Assembly: GCF_002209535.1 (NCBI RefSeq)
Contig: NZ_NJIG01000001.1
Location: forward strand, 496,001 to 560,000
Direction of reading: 5' to 3'
From: Achromobacter marplatensis
GTDB lineage: Bacteria > Pseudomonadota > Gammaproteobacteria > Burkholderiales > Burkholderiaceae_B
DNA: 64,000 nucleotides
Shown here: positions 45,697 through 52,924 of the stretch, piece after piece
Layout: every line of letters starts with the position of its first letter
How positions within the stretch are numbered: position 1 is the stretch's first letter
Notes under the pieces: model-generated
Databases searched by the model: none
What the model saw: only the letters and a program-made list of their open reading frames with translations
Told to the model about the DNA's origin: nothing
Translations under genes and position numbers: made by a program

Positions 45697-45728
45697 TATT
45701 CGAAAACTTTAGTGGACAGTATCGAATA
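45697..45728. promoter_or_regulatory. Inverted repeat in the divergent activator promoter region
   Basis: TATTCGA (45697-45703) and TCGAATA (45722-45728) form a perfect 7-bp inverted repeat with an 18-base spacer between the two activator genes. Confidence 0.4.
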
Positions 45729-45820
45729 TTTACGCCTCTCGTCGCCAGAGTGACTATTCTCATTGAAACAAGAATGCGCGGCGCGGACATCGCGCCGCCT
45801 ATCGCCCTATGGAGAAGTAG

Positions 45821-47194
45821 ATGCCTCACTTGCTGGTCGTGGACGATGACGACGCGATTCGAGAGACCTTGGCCGAGCTGGGCCGCGACAGCGGTTTCTC
45901 GGTTGCCGTGGCGGCCAGCGTCAAGGACGCGTTCATACAGCTGGAGCGGCAGGCGCCGGATCTGGTGCTGACCGACGTCCGGCTGCCGGGCGGCAATGGC
46001 ATGGACATTTTCAAGAGTGTCGCCGCAGCCAGCGCGGAAGTCGTTGTGATGACGGGGCATGGCACGGTGGACTATGCCGTCCAGGCCTTGCGCCTGGGAG
46101 CCACCGACTTTTTGGTCAAGCCGATCTGCATGGAACGGTTGAACGCCATCCTGACACGCGTCGTCGCCAATGCCGGCGGCGACCTGCCTGGAATGCCGTT
46201 CGAGGAAGCCGGGCGATTCGGCAAGCTGTATGGTGCGTCGGATTGCATGACTGCGCTGTATCGCCAGATCGGGCGCGTCGCGCCCACCAACGTTACGACC
46301 TTGCTGATCGGCGAAAGCGGCACCGGCAAAGAGCTGGCGGCTCATGCGATCCACGAACTGAGTTCGCGCCGCCAGCGTCCGTTCATCGCCGTCAACTGCG
46401 GCGCGATTTCCCCGAACTTGATCGAAAGCGAAATGTTCGGACACGAGCGCGGCAGCTTTACGGGGGCCGACCGCCAGCACAAGGGCTATTTCGAGCGCGC
46501 TGACGGCGGCACCCTGTTCCTGGACGAAGTCACGGAGATGCCGCTGGACCTGCAGGTCAAGTTATTGCGGGTGCTGGAAACCGGCCAGTTCATGAGGGTT
46601 GGCACCAACCGAGAGATTGCTTGCGACATCCGGATCATTGCCGCCACGAACCGAAATCCCGAACAGGCTGTGCAGGACGGCAAGTTGCGTGAGGACTTGT
46701 ACTACCGGCTGAGTGTCTTTCCCATTGAGTTGCCTCCGCTGCGCGAGCGGGGCGACGACATTTTGTTTTTGGCGCAACGATTCCTCCAGGCCCAGAACCA
46801 GGAAACTGGAAAGAACAAGGTGTTCGCTCCGGAAGCTGCTCAAGCGCTGGCGCAATACGATTGGCCCGGCAATGTGCGCGAACTGAAGAACTTTGTGCGG
46901 CGAGCGTTCATCATGGCGGAGGGCGACGTCTTGAATGCGGATATGTTGGCACCTCACGTCTCGCCAAGCGGGGATGCCGCGGTCGGGCAGGTCAGCGTGC
47001 CGGTGGGCGAGACGTTGGCGGAAGCGGACCGTCGCCTGATTTTGGCAACGCTTGCACGCTGCAATGGCGTGAAGAAGCAGACTGCCGCAATGCTGGGCAT
47101 CAGTCCCAAAACGCTTTACAACCGGCTGGAAGAATATGCGGCTGCCGGCTACGTCTTGCCAGGAGAGGGCGGCTCGGACGAGGCGCGCAGCTAA
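45821..47194 (+). CDS. Sigma-54-dependent response regulator (NtrC type)
   Basis: A 457-residue activator with a receiver domain (D8-D11, phospho-acceptor D52, K100), a central AAA+ domain with GESGTGKE, GSFTGA loop and GGTLFLDEV Walker B, and a Fis-type helix-turn-helix (KQTAAMLGISPKTLYNRLEEY). It would activate sigma-54 promoters on phosphorylation. The hybrid kinase at 39391-42402 is the nearest kinase gene. The GSFTGA loop (Ser for Ala) is shared with the divergent activator. Confidence 0.93.
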   Translation: MPHLLVVDDDDAIRETLAELGRDSGFSVAVAASVKDAFIQLERQAPDLVLTDVRLPGGNGMDIFKSVAAASAEVVVMTGHGTVDYAVQALRLGATDFLVKPICMERLNAILTRVVANAGGDLPGMPFEEAGRFGKLYGASDCMTALYRQIGRVAPTNVTTLLIGESGTGKELAAHAIHELSSRRQRPFIAVNCGAISPNLIESEMFGHERGSFTGADRQHKGYFERADGGTLFLDEVTEMPLDLQVKLLRVLETGQFMRVGTNREIACDIRIIAATNRNPEQAVQDGKLREDLYYRLSVFPIELPPLRERGDDILFLAQRFLQAQNQETGKNKVFAPEAAQALAQYDWPGNVRELKNFVRRAFIMAEGDVLNADMLAPHVSPSGDAAVGQVSVPVGETLAEADRRLILATLARCNGVKKQTAAMLGISPKTLYNRLEEYAAAGYVLPGEGGSDEARS

Positions 47195-47205
47195 AGCTAG
47201 ATTTT

Positions 47206-47253
47206 GCCGGCGCGATGGCAGCCCCGCCAGAGCGGGGCGGCCATCGCGCCGGC
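47206..47253. terminator. Large hairpin between convergent genes
   Basis: A perfect 14-bp outer stem (GCCGGCGCGATGGC and its complement) with a 7-bp inner stem (GCCCCGC/GCGGGGC) around CAGA. No T-run follows on either strand, so it is a barrier-type hairpin rather than a textbook terminator. Confidence 0.55.
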
Positions 47254-47258
47254 GGATC

Positions 47259-47627
47259 TTACTTGCCGTAGCGCGTCTTCAGGTCAGCCATGCAGGCGTC
47301 CTTGGCGTTGCCGGACATCGCATCGCACTTTTCTTTGCCTACTTTGTAGTCGGCATCGTTGCGCGTTTTCGCGGCGTCATGATTGGCTTCGGCCTTTTCC
47401 TTGCCGGCCTTGGCATCGGCCTTCGCCTTGTCGCGGTTGGCTTCTGCCTGCTGCTGGCAGACGTCCTTCTGGTTGCCCTTCATACCGTCGCATTGCTTTT
47501 TATCCATCTTGTACTGATTGTCGATCTGGTCGCTGCTGCGTACCGGCGTGGTTTGCGCGGAGGCCTGGAACGCCAGGGCGGACAGGCACAGGGCGATAGC
47601 GGGGCAAACGGTTTTGGACAGATTCAT
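47259..47627 (-). CDS. Small exported Lys/Ala-rich protein with paired cysteines
   Basis: A 122-residue protein with a signal peptide (cleavage after ASA near residue 24). The mature part has a near-repeat: KKQCDGMKGNQKDVCQQQAEAN and KEKCDAMSGNAKDACMADL (given as KKQCDGMKGNQKDVC and KEKCDAMSGNAKDAC), separated by a charged helical stretch. Each repeat has a CxxMxGNxKDxC pattern suggesting disulfides or metal binding. Function unknown. Start is ATG 47627 with AAAGGAG upstream. A sigma-54 promoter precedes it. Confidence 0.82.
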   Translation of the reverse strand: MNLSKTVCPAIALCLSALAFQASAQTTPVRSSDQIDNQYKMDKKQCDGMKGNQKDVCQQQAEANRDKAKADAKAGKEKAEANHDAAKTRNDADYKVGKEKCDAMSGNAKDACMADLKTRYGK

Positions 47628-47679
47628 GACTGACTCCTTTGGGTAAGGGCCCGGTGTAAGGCGGGCCTGCACACCACTA

Positions 47680-47695
47680 AGCAAGCGGCGTTCCC
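47680..47695 (-). promoter_or_regulatory. Sigma-54 promoter of the 47259-47627 gene
   Basis: GGGAACGCCGCTTGCT on the minus strand, GG-N10-GC spacing, predicted start 47669, 42 bases before the ATG. Only 9 bases separate its GG from that of the divergent promoter. Confidence 0.75.
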
Positions 47696-47702
47696 GGCCC
47701 CC

Positions 47703-47718
47703 GGGCACGCCGCTTGCG
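47703..47718 (+). promoter_or_regulatory. Sigma-54 promoter of the 47757 gene
   Basis: GGGCACGCCGCTTGCG, predicted start 47729, 28 bases before the ATG. Divergent from the promoter at 47680-47695. Confidence 0.8.
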
Positions 47719-47756
47719 GCGTCCACCCGCGCATCATTGGGAACATGGAGAGCAAG

Positions 47757-47975
47757 ATGACACAGCCCACTGCACAGAAGCCGGCCAAGCCCGAGGCGAA
47801 CACACCGAACGACAAGACGGACGCCGCCCATCGCAGCGGCCAGTTCGGTGCGGACGAGCCCGAGGTTGCCGAAAATCCGCCAACCAAGCGGCCGGCAGAC
47901 AAGACGCCCAACACCAAGGGGCCGCAATTCGAAGAAGGAGGGGAGTATCCCGGCAAGCGCCCGGGCGGAAAGTAG
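47757..47975 (+). CDS. Small hydrophilic disordered protein
   Basis: A 72-residue protein made almost wholly of Pro, Lys, Glu, Asp, Thr, Asn and Gly, with no hydrophobic core, so it is predicted to be disordered. No family recognised; it resembles small stress-type hydrophilins in composition only. The ATG at 47757 has GGAG six bases upstream; an ATG at 47745 is the alternative. Sigma-54 promoter upstream. Confidence 0.75.
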   Translation: MTQPTAQKPAKPEANTPNDKTDAAHRSGQFGADEPEVAENPPTKRPADKTPNTKGPQFEEGGEYPGKRPGGK

Positions 47976-47990
47976 GGCGGCAGGCCCCGA

Positions 47991-48365
47991 TCAATCCGGG
48001 GCTTCCGCCAGGCGGAAGAGCAGCACCACGCAATGCAGGGCGGCCAGGCCGATCAGGCCCTGCACAGCGCGGGTCGCCACCGTGTACGGCAGGATTTTCG
48101 CAAACACGTCGAGGTTGACGGCGGCGATCAGGCCGCAGTTCAACCCGCCCGCGACGACCGCCATCAGCGCCAGCCAATCCAGTCGCGACAGTTCACGCCC
48201 GCGAGGATCACCGCTTGCGGCAGTTTCTGCTTCAGGGTTGGAAAAAACTTCACTGTCCCCAGGAATGTCCACATTTTCCCCCCGAGTCGTGCCGGCCGTG
48301 CCGGCGTTGAACGCGAGGGGCGACGGCGACGGTGCGGACTCAGCGGACAGGGAATCAGCCGCCAT
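47991..48365 (-). CDS. DUF378 membrane protein
   Basis: A 124-residue protein whose last 65 residues are a DUF378 domain with two helices (LDWLALMAVVAGGLNCGLI and the VQGLIGLAALHCVV helix). The first 55 residues are an unusual hydrophilic extension. Start is ATG 48365, which overlaps the upstream gene's stop by 11 bases, indicating translational coupling. DUF378 proteins are small inner-membrane proteins, often stress-linked, of unknown function. Confidence 0.8.
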   Translation of the reverse strand: MAADSLSAESAPSPSPLAFNAGTAGTTRGENVDIPGDSEVFSNPEAETAASGDPRGRELSRLDWLALMAVVAGGLNCGLIAAVNLDVFAKILPYTVATRAVQGLIGLAALHCVVLLFRLAEAPD

Positions 48366-48636
48366 TGCGCACCGGATTAGGCGCCGAACGGGAAATGCCG
48401 GCCTCGTCAGCGTCGGTGACGCGGTCCGGTGCGATATCGCTGCCATCGTCGTTGCGCACATCCGGCTCAACGCTTTCGCGTTCACCGGTTGCCTGCGAAT
48501 CGCTGTCGGAATGCGCCAGGCCGGGCGGCAGGTCACTGGCCGAATCGGACGAATCGCTGGGGCCCAGATCGGGGCGGCCATTGTCGTTCGGGTCCGGCAA
48601 GCCATCTGGAAAATCGGGGGAGGGGGTACGGGGCAT
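48355..48636 (-). CDS. Small acidic disordered protein
   Basis: A 93-residue protein very rich in Asp, Ser, Pro, Asn and Gly, with repeated D/N-P/S runs and no hydrophobic core. No family recognised. CCGGAG precedes ATG 48636. It is the first gene of a two-gene unit with DUF378 under a sigma-54 promoter. Confidence 0.75.
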   Translation of the reverse strand: MPRTPSPDFPDGLPDPNDNGRPDLGPSDSSDSASDLPPGLAHSDSDSQATGERESVEPDVRNDDGSDIAPDRVTDADEAGISRSAPNPVRNGG

Positions 48637-48693
48637 GGCGGTCTCCGGGTAGGGGTGAAGCGCAGCACCCGGACAGGTGTGCGCACGCCTGAC

Positions 48694-48709
48694 AGCAAGC
48701 GCCGTGCCT
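48694..48709 (-). promoter_or_regulatory. Sigma-54 promoter of the 48636/DUF378 operon
   Basis: AGGCACGGCGCTTGCT on the minus strand, predicted start 48683. The 16-mer is identical to the promoter at 52925-52940. Confidence 0.8.
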
Positions 48710-48718
48710 TCGCGTGAC

Positions 48719-48734
48719 GGGCATGCGAGTTGCT
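48719..48734 (+). promoter_or_regulatory. Sigma-54 promoter of the 48768 gene
   Basis: GGGCATGCGAGTTGCT, predicted start 48745, 23 bases before the ATG. Its GG lies 11 bases from the GG of the divergent promoter. Confidence 0.72.
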
Positions 48735-48767
48735 GCGACCGATGACACATGCAACCGGGAGAACGTC

Positions 48768-49358
48768 ATGTCCTTGATTGTCGCCGCACGTTTCCAGACT
48801 TTCGACCAAGCCACCGTGGCCGCGCAGAAGCTTTTTGCCGAAGGTTTCACCGAGGACGACGTGCATACGTTCTATATCAATTCCGCGGGTGAGCACGGTC
48901 GGTATCCGTTGGGCGGCGACCGGGTCGCAGATCCGGACGCCAAAGGCGGCCACCTCGGTGCCGTGGCGGGCGCAGCGGCGCTGGGATTGCTGTTTGCGCT
49001 GCTGGGCGGCCTGATCGCGGCACAGATGGCGGCATCGATCTTCATCGTCATCGCTGCAGCGGGCGTAGGCGCCTATCTGGGGGCGTTGGCGGGCGCGCTG
49101 TGGATCGTCGGACGGGACAAGCGCAAGGGGAAGTCCACACTCCACCCGCAAGCAATGCATCCTGCGATTCGCCCGGCGGGCGTGATGCTCGCGTTGCATG
49201 TGCCGGTGGGCAAAGAGGCGCTTGCGCGGCAGGTATTGCGCGAATCCGGTGGCCGCGATATCGAACGTGCACAGGGGCGCTGGTTGAACGGCAAGTGGGA
49301 GGATTTCGACCCCTTGACGCCGCCCCAGCACGTCGAGGCCCCCACCTCCGTCACCTGA
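48768..49358 (+). CDS. Glycine-zipper membrane protein with stress-protein-like N-terminus
   Basis: A 196-residue protein. The first 60 residues (VAARFQTFDQATVAAQKLFAEGF shown as FQTFDQATVAAQKL) resemble the general stress protein 17M-type fold; the centre has Gly/Ala-rich helices (GAVAGAAALGLLFALLGG) that can pack as a glycine zipper in the membrane; the C-terminus is soluble. Start is ATG 48768 after GGGAG. Function unknown. Sigma-54 promoter upstream. Confidence 0.8.
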   Translation: MSLIVAARFQTFDQATVAAQKLFAEGFTEDDVHTFYINSAGEHGRYPLGGDRVADPDAKGGHLGAVAGAAALGLLFALLGGLIAAQMAASIFIVIAAAGVGAYLGALAGALWIVGRDKRKGKSTLHPQAMHPAIRPAGVMLALHVPVGKEALARQVLRESGGRDIERAQGRWLNGKWEDFDPLTPPQHVEAPTSVT

Positions 49359-49362
49359 CGGG

Positions 49363-50250
49363 TCAGTCGCCGGCGCTGCCCGTAATGGGCAGCACGATGC
49401 CGGTGATGTAGCTGGCGCACACGGGAGACGCCAGGAACACATAGGCGGGAGAAATCTCTTCGGGTTGCGCCGGCCGGCCCAGGTCGGTGTGCTTGCCGAA
49501 TTCCTTGATGGCCTTCGGGCTTTGGTCCGCCGGGTTCAAGGGCGTCCAGACAGGACCGGGCGCCACGGCATTCACGCGGATCCCCTGGTCCGCCAGGTTC
49601 GCCGCCAACGAACGGGTGAAAGCATGGATGGCGCCTTTCGTGGACGAATAGTCCAGCAGCTTGGCGCTACCGCGAAGTCCGGTCACCGAGCCCGTATTGA
49701 TGATGGATGCGCCCGCCTTCAGATGGGGTAGCGCCGCCCGGGCCATGTAGAAATAAGCGGTGATGTTGGTGCGCAGCGTCTTGTCCCATTTGTCGTCGTC
49801 GATCTCGGTCAGCGTATCGGTATGCTGCTGGTAAGCCGCGTTGTTCACCAGGACATCCAGTTTGCCGAAGGCGCTCACCACTTGTGCCACGGCGTCCTTG
49901 CAGAAGGCCGCATCCTGCACGTCGCCCGGAATCAGCAGGCAGCGCCGGCCTTCGGCCTCGACCGCACGCCGGGTGTCCTCGGCATCTTCGTGTTCATTCA
50001 GATAAATGACCGCGACGTCCGCGCCTTCACGCGCAAACAGCACGCTGACCGCGCGGCCGATACCGGAGTCTCCGCCGGTGACAATGGTGGCCATGTCCTG
50101 CAGCTTGGCGCTGCCCGAATAGCCGGGGGCCTGATATTGCGGCTTGAGCGCCATGTCGGCTTCGTTGCCGGGCTTCTCAAGATGTTGACCCGGCATGGGC
50201 GGGGTGGGATGGGGACGGTCGCCGGTGCCGGCGCTGGGGGCTTTGCTCAT
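49363..50250 (-). CDS. SDR-family oxidoreductase, general-stress type (YdaD/Gsp39-like)
   Basis: A 295-residue short-chain dehydrogenase. A Pro-rich N-terminal extension is followed by the NAD(P) motif TGGDSGIGRA, NNAAYQ, and the catalytic YSSTK with upstream Ser (TGSVTG). The extension and SGSAKLQD block are typical of the Bacillus general stress protein 39/YhdF group. It would reduce or oxidise a carbonyl compound. Start is ATG 50250 with GAGGAG. It converges on the 48768 gene and has a sigma-54 promoter. Confidence 0.9.
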   Translation of the reverse strand: MSKAPSAGTGDRPHPTPPMPGQHLEKPGNEADMALKPQYQAPGYSGSAKLQDMATIVTGGDSGIGRAVSVLFAREGADVAVIYLNEHEDAEDTRRAVEAEGRRCLLIPGDVQDAAFCKDAVAQVVSAFGKLDVLVNNAAYQQHTDTLTEIDDDKWDKTLRTNITAYFYMARAALPHLKAGASIINTGSVTGLRGSAKLLDYSSTKGAIHAFTRSLAANLADQGIRVNAVAPGPVWTPLNPADQSPKAIKEFGKHTDLGRPAQPEEISPAYVFLASPVCASYITGIVLPITGSAGD

Positions 50251-50299
50251 GCGATGCTCCTCGAAGCTGGCGCGCAAGGCGCGCGGTAGGGTTCAAGGA

Positions 50300-50315
50300 C
50301 GCAATTGCTGTTCCT
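50300..50315 (-). promoter_or_regulatory. Sigma-54 promoter of the SDR gene
   Basis: AGGAACAGCAATTGCG on the minus strand, predicted start 50289, 39 bases before the ATG. Confidence 0.68.
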
Positions 50316-50347
50316 GGCACAGTGTTTTATTACAGGGGTGGAGCTTT

Positions 50348-50363
50348 GGGCACGCGGCTTGCG
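50348..50363 (+). promoter_or_regulatory. Sigma-54 promoter of the csbD gene
   Basis: GGGCACGCGGCTTGCG, predicted start 50374, 55 bases before the ATG. Divergent from the SDR promoter, with 34 bases between the two GG elements. Confidence 0.8.
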
Positions 50364-50428
50364 AGGCCTGCCGTGGGCGTCGTCCCAGACGCCGTTATTC
50401 CAACCACGCGATGAAAAGTGAGAGAGCC

Positions 50429-50605
50429 ATGAACAAGGACCAGGTGAAGGGCAAAGTCAACGAAGCCGTCGGCAAGGCGAAGGAAGTCGCCGGCAAGGCC
50501 ACCGGCAGCACGTCCACCGAACTGAAGGGGACAGCGCAGAAGGTGGCCGGCAAGACGCAGGCCGCTTACGGGGATGCCAAGGAAAAGGCGCAAAAGCCGG
50601 GCTGA
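50429..50605 (+). CDS. CsbD-family stress protein
   Basis: A 58-residue hydrophilic protein with the CsbD pattern MNKDQVKGKVNEAVGKAKE and repeated GKA/K turns. CsbD proteins (E. coli YjbJ, B. subtilis CsbD) accumulate in stationary phase or stress; their mechanism is unknown. Start is ATG 50429, just after an AGAG site. Preceded by a sigma-54 promoter. Confidence 0.92.
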   Translation: MNKDQVKGKVNEAVGKAKEVAGKATGSTSTELKGTAQKVAGKTQAAYGDAKEKAQKPG

Positions 50606-50631
50606 CGCCCGGCACGGCCCGGCTGGCGCAG

Positions 50632-50973
50632 CTATTGGCGTCCGACGATGACGCCGAACAGAAATGCTGCGCCGGCCACCAGCCCGACCGCTTGCCACGG
50701 CCGGGCATGAATGTATTCCTCGGTGCAGTCGATCGTTTCCCGCATCAGATCACCCGCATTCTCCGAGGCGTCACGCAGGCTGCGCCGCGTGGCGTTCAAC
50801 TGGTCCGACAGCCGGGCCTTCAGCGCGTCCAGATCCGTCGGGTCGGCGTCGCGTAACGTCGCCTCGATTTCATCGATCCAACTTTCCGGATGACGCGCGC
50901 GCCTGCGCGACCCACGATTGTCCGGGCCGTTCTCGGGAAAGTCGGAAGGCAGAGGGGTATTCGTAGAGGCCAT
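50632..50973 (-). CDS. DUF883 family protein (ElaB/YqjD-like)
   Basis: A 113-residue protein with a helical coiled-coil middle (LDALKARLSDQLNATRRSLRDA) and one C-terminal membrane helix ending GVIVGRQ, the DUF883 layout. ElaB and YqjD bind ribosomes and the inner membrane in stationary phase. Start is ATG 50973 with AGGAG. It follows the DUF326 gene by 76 bases on the same strand, so they are probably co-expressed. Confidence 0.9.
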   Translation of the reverse strand: MASTNTPLPSDFPENGPDNRGSRRRARHPESWIDEIEATLRDADPTDLDALKARLSDQLNATRRSLRDASENAGDLMRETIDCTEEYIHARPWQAVGLVAGAAFLFGVIVGRQ

Positions 50974-51049
50974 CAGAAAGCTCCTGGCAATCGGGCGGGA
51001 GTTCCACCAGCGCGAACCGGCCCGTGCGGCCGCGTGGCGTGTCGGGGCG

Positions 51050-51382
51050 CTAGGCCTCGAGCATGTCTTGGCAGGCCAGGGTGCAGGCCAGGCAAGCGCC
51101 GGCGCAGATCTGGCAATGCTCCATGTCCTGATGCGGCGTGCATGCCCGCGCGCAGGCATCGCAAACCAAGGCGCACAAAGTACATAACGCGGTAGAAAAC
51201 TCCCCATTGCGCGCCAGCATCGCGGCACACAGGCGGCACACGCTGGCGCAGTCCGTGGCCAGACTGATGCAGCGCTTCATCCGCGTGGCATTGATTTCCA
51301 GGCTGGTCGCGGCGCACTGGTCGCAAGCCACCGCGCATTCATAGCAGGCTTGCACACATTGCTCGAAGTTTGGGTCTCGCAT
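51050..51382 (-). CDS. Cysteine-rich four-helix bundle protein (DUF326; Csp-type copper storage)
   Basis: A 110-residue cytosolic protein with about nineteen cysteines in CxxxC and CxxC spacings along predicted helices (CVQACYECAVACDQC, CTLCALVCDACARAC). This matches the DUF326/Csp3 four-helix bundles that store Cu(I) inside the bundle. No signal peptide, so cytosolic. AAGGAG precedes ATG 51382. A weaker sigma-54-like sequence lies upstream. Confidence 0.9.
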   Translation of the reverse strand: MRDPNFEQCVQACYECAVACDQCAATSLEINATRMKRCISLATDCASVCRLCAAMLARNGEFSTALCTLCALVCDACARACTPHQDMEHCQICAGACLACTLACQDMLEA

Positions 51383-51412
51383 TGCATCTCCTTGTGAGTT
51401 CCCATGGCCGTC

Positions 51413-51428
51413 GGCAAAGGTATGCCCG
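51413..51428 (-). promoter_or_regulatory. Weak sigma-54-like sequence upstream of the DUF326 gene
   Basis: On the minus strand GG-GCATACCTTT-GC has the right spacing and a TTTGC core, but the CAC after the GG is displaced. Predicted start about 51402. Confidence 0.35.
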
Positions 51429-51529
51429 GCCGGCACGGGCACATCCGCTTGCAATTTGAAGGTACTGCGAGTGTTTTATCGAGGCCGCTGGCCGTAGGAT
51501 GGAAAATCGAAACCAGGCAGGAGATACCA

Positions 51530-51793
51530 ATGAAAAACCGCTCCCCGTCGACGCCGGCCGCCTCTGTTCGTGCGGACCGGTCCGCGCAGGCCGGCGCGCA
51601 AGACAACGCTAAGATACTGCCGCCGAGCGGCCCCGTCGATGTGCCGAAACAACCAGTCAAACCAGACGCCTCCACCCCGGATGAGGCGGCGCGCGACAAA
51701 CGCGCGGTGGTCGACAATCAAACCGAATCGAACTGGGCAGACGGCGCCGCGCCGCAGCCGCGCGCGAAGAACGCCCGCTCATCCCTTTTTTGA
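51530..51793 (+). CDS. Small hydrophilic disordered protein
   Basis: An 87-residue protein rich in Ala, Pro, Asp, Arg and Gln without a hydrophobic core, similar in style to the 47757 protein. No family recognised. GGAG precedes ATG 51530. A sequence GGGCACATCCGCTTGCA at 51437-51453 upstream resembles a sigma-54 site but has an 11-base gap. Its 3' end overlaps the convergent topoisomerase gene by 15 bases. Confidence 0.72.
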   Translation: MKNRSPSTPAASVRADRSAQAGAQDNAKILPPSGPVDVPKQPVKPDASTPDEAARDKRAVVDNQTESNWADGAAPQPRAKNARSSLF

Positions 51794-52846
51794 TTCGCCG
51801 GCCGGGTCGGTGCCGTCTACGCTGCCTGGCAGGCCGCGCAGGAATGCCAGGAGACGCCGTTCGTCAGCGTCCAGGCCGCGCGGGCCCTCCGGCGCCCGCG
51901 ACTTCGGCGGCAGCGTGCCCGCCAGATAGGCCTCGAGCAGGGCGGGATGCACATAGCAGGCGCGGCATACGGCGGGCGTGTTGGCCAAGCGCTGCGACAC
52001 CTGCTTGATAACGTCTACCACGGTCTGTTTGGCCTGCGCTTCGTTTTCGAAGGGGCGAGCCTGCAACGCAGCATATGCCAGCACGGAACCCGCCCAAGTG
52101 CGGTAATGCTTGGCCGTGAAGTCGCCCGAACCGGCGGCGCGCAGATAGGCATTGACTGCCCCGGAATCCACGGGATGCTTGCCGCCGTCTTCATCCAGGT
52201 ATTGGAAGAGCTGCTGGCCCGGGATTTCCAGGCAGCGGCGGATGATGCGGGCCACGCGCCGATCCTTCACCGTTACATCGTGCGGCACGCCGCTCTTGCC
52301 CTGGAAGCGGAACCGGAAGCTGCTGCCCGCAACGGTCGTATGCCGACGCTTGAGCGTCGTCAGGCCGTACGACTGGTTGGTCCGGGCATACTCGCGCGCG
52401 CCGATCCGGATCAGCGTGGTCTCCAGTAATTTCACCAGCGTCGCGATTACCTTTTCTTGCGCCAACCCGGCTGCGCGCATGTGGCGGTCCACTTGGCGCC
52501 GTATGCGCGGCAGGGCCTGCCCGAAAGCCAGCAGGTTCTGATACTTGTCCGCATCGCGCAATGCCGCCCAGCCCGGGTGGTACCGGTATTGCTTGCGGCC
52601 CCGCGCGTCGCGGCCGGTGGCCTGGAGGTGCCCATGGGGCAGGGGACAGATCCAGACGTCTTCATAGGCGGGGGGAATCACCAACGCGTGGATGCGGGCG
52701 ATCTCCTTGTCATCTTTGATGCGTTTTCCCTGCGCGTCCACGTAATGGAATTTGCTGCCGTTCACGCGCACCCGGCGATAGCCCGGCTGCGTGTCGTCAA
52801 CGTAGACCAGCGGTACGGGCTCGGGGGGCGATATGCGGGCGTCCAT
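51779..52846 (-). CDS. Type IB DNA topoisomerase
   Basis: A 355-residue poxvirus/Deinococcus-type topoisomerase IB that relaxes supercoils by a 3'-phosphotyrosine nick. The N-terminal block GYRRVRVNGSKFHYVD, catalytic arginines (FTAKHYRTWAGS) and the active-site tyrosine in NTPAVCRACYVHP are intact. Start is ATG 52846 with GGAG upstream. Its sigma-54 promoter and divergent partner suggest stress-linked topology control. The 3' end overlaps the 51530 gene. Confidence 0.93.
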   Translation of the reverse strand: MDARISPPEPVPLVYVDDTQPGYRRVRVNGSKFHYVDAQGKRIKDDKEIARIHALVIPPAYEDVWICPLPHGHLQATGRDARGRKQYRYHPGWAALRDADKYQNLLAFGQALPRIRRQVDRHMRAAGLAQEKVIATLVKLLETTLIRIGAREYARTNQSYGLTTLKRRHTTVAGSSFRFRFQGKSGVPHDVTVKDRRVARIIRRCLEIPGQQLFQYLDEDGGKHPVDSGAVNAYLRAAGSGDFTAKHYRTWAGSVLAYAALQARPFENEAQAKQTVVDVIKQVSQRLANTPAVCRACYVHPALLEAYLAGTLPPKSRAPEGPRGLDADERRLLAFLRGLPGSVDGTDPAGESKKG

Positions 52847-52876
52847 CCTGATCTCCAACGGCGTCGGCGCGCCTGC

Positions 52877-52892
52877 AGCAAGCAACGTGCCC
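52877..52892 (-). promoter_or_regulatory. Sigma-54 promoter of the topoisomerase IB gene
   Basis: GGGCACGTTGCTTGCT on the minus strand, predicted start 52866, 20 bases before the ATG. Confidence 0.8.
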
Positions 52893-52924
52893 GACGGCGA
52901 CGTTACGCGGGAATCAACAGGGTC

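Noticed and set aside
50315..50332. TGGCACAGTGTTTTAT on the plus strand as a further sigma-54 promoter
   Set aside because: The -24 half is perfect but the -12 position has TTTTAT, lacking the essential GC; and it overlaps the SDR promoter.
51437..51453. GGGCACATCCGCTTGCA as a sigma-54 promoter of the 51530 gene
   Set aside because: The gap between GG and GC is 11, not 10, and sigma-54 tolerates this poorly. Kept only as a remark.
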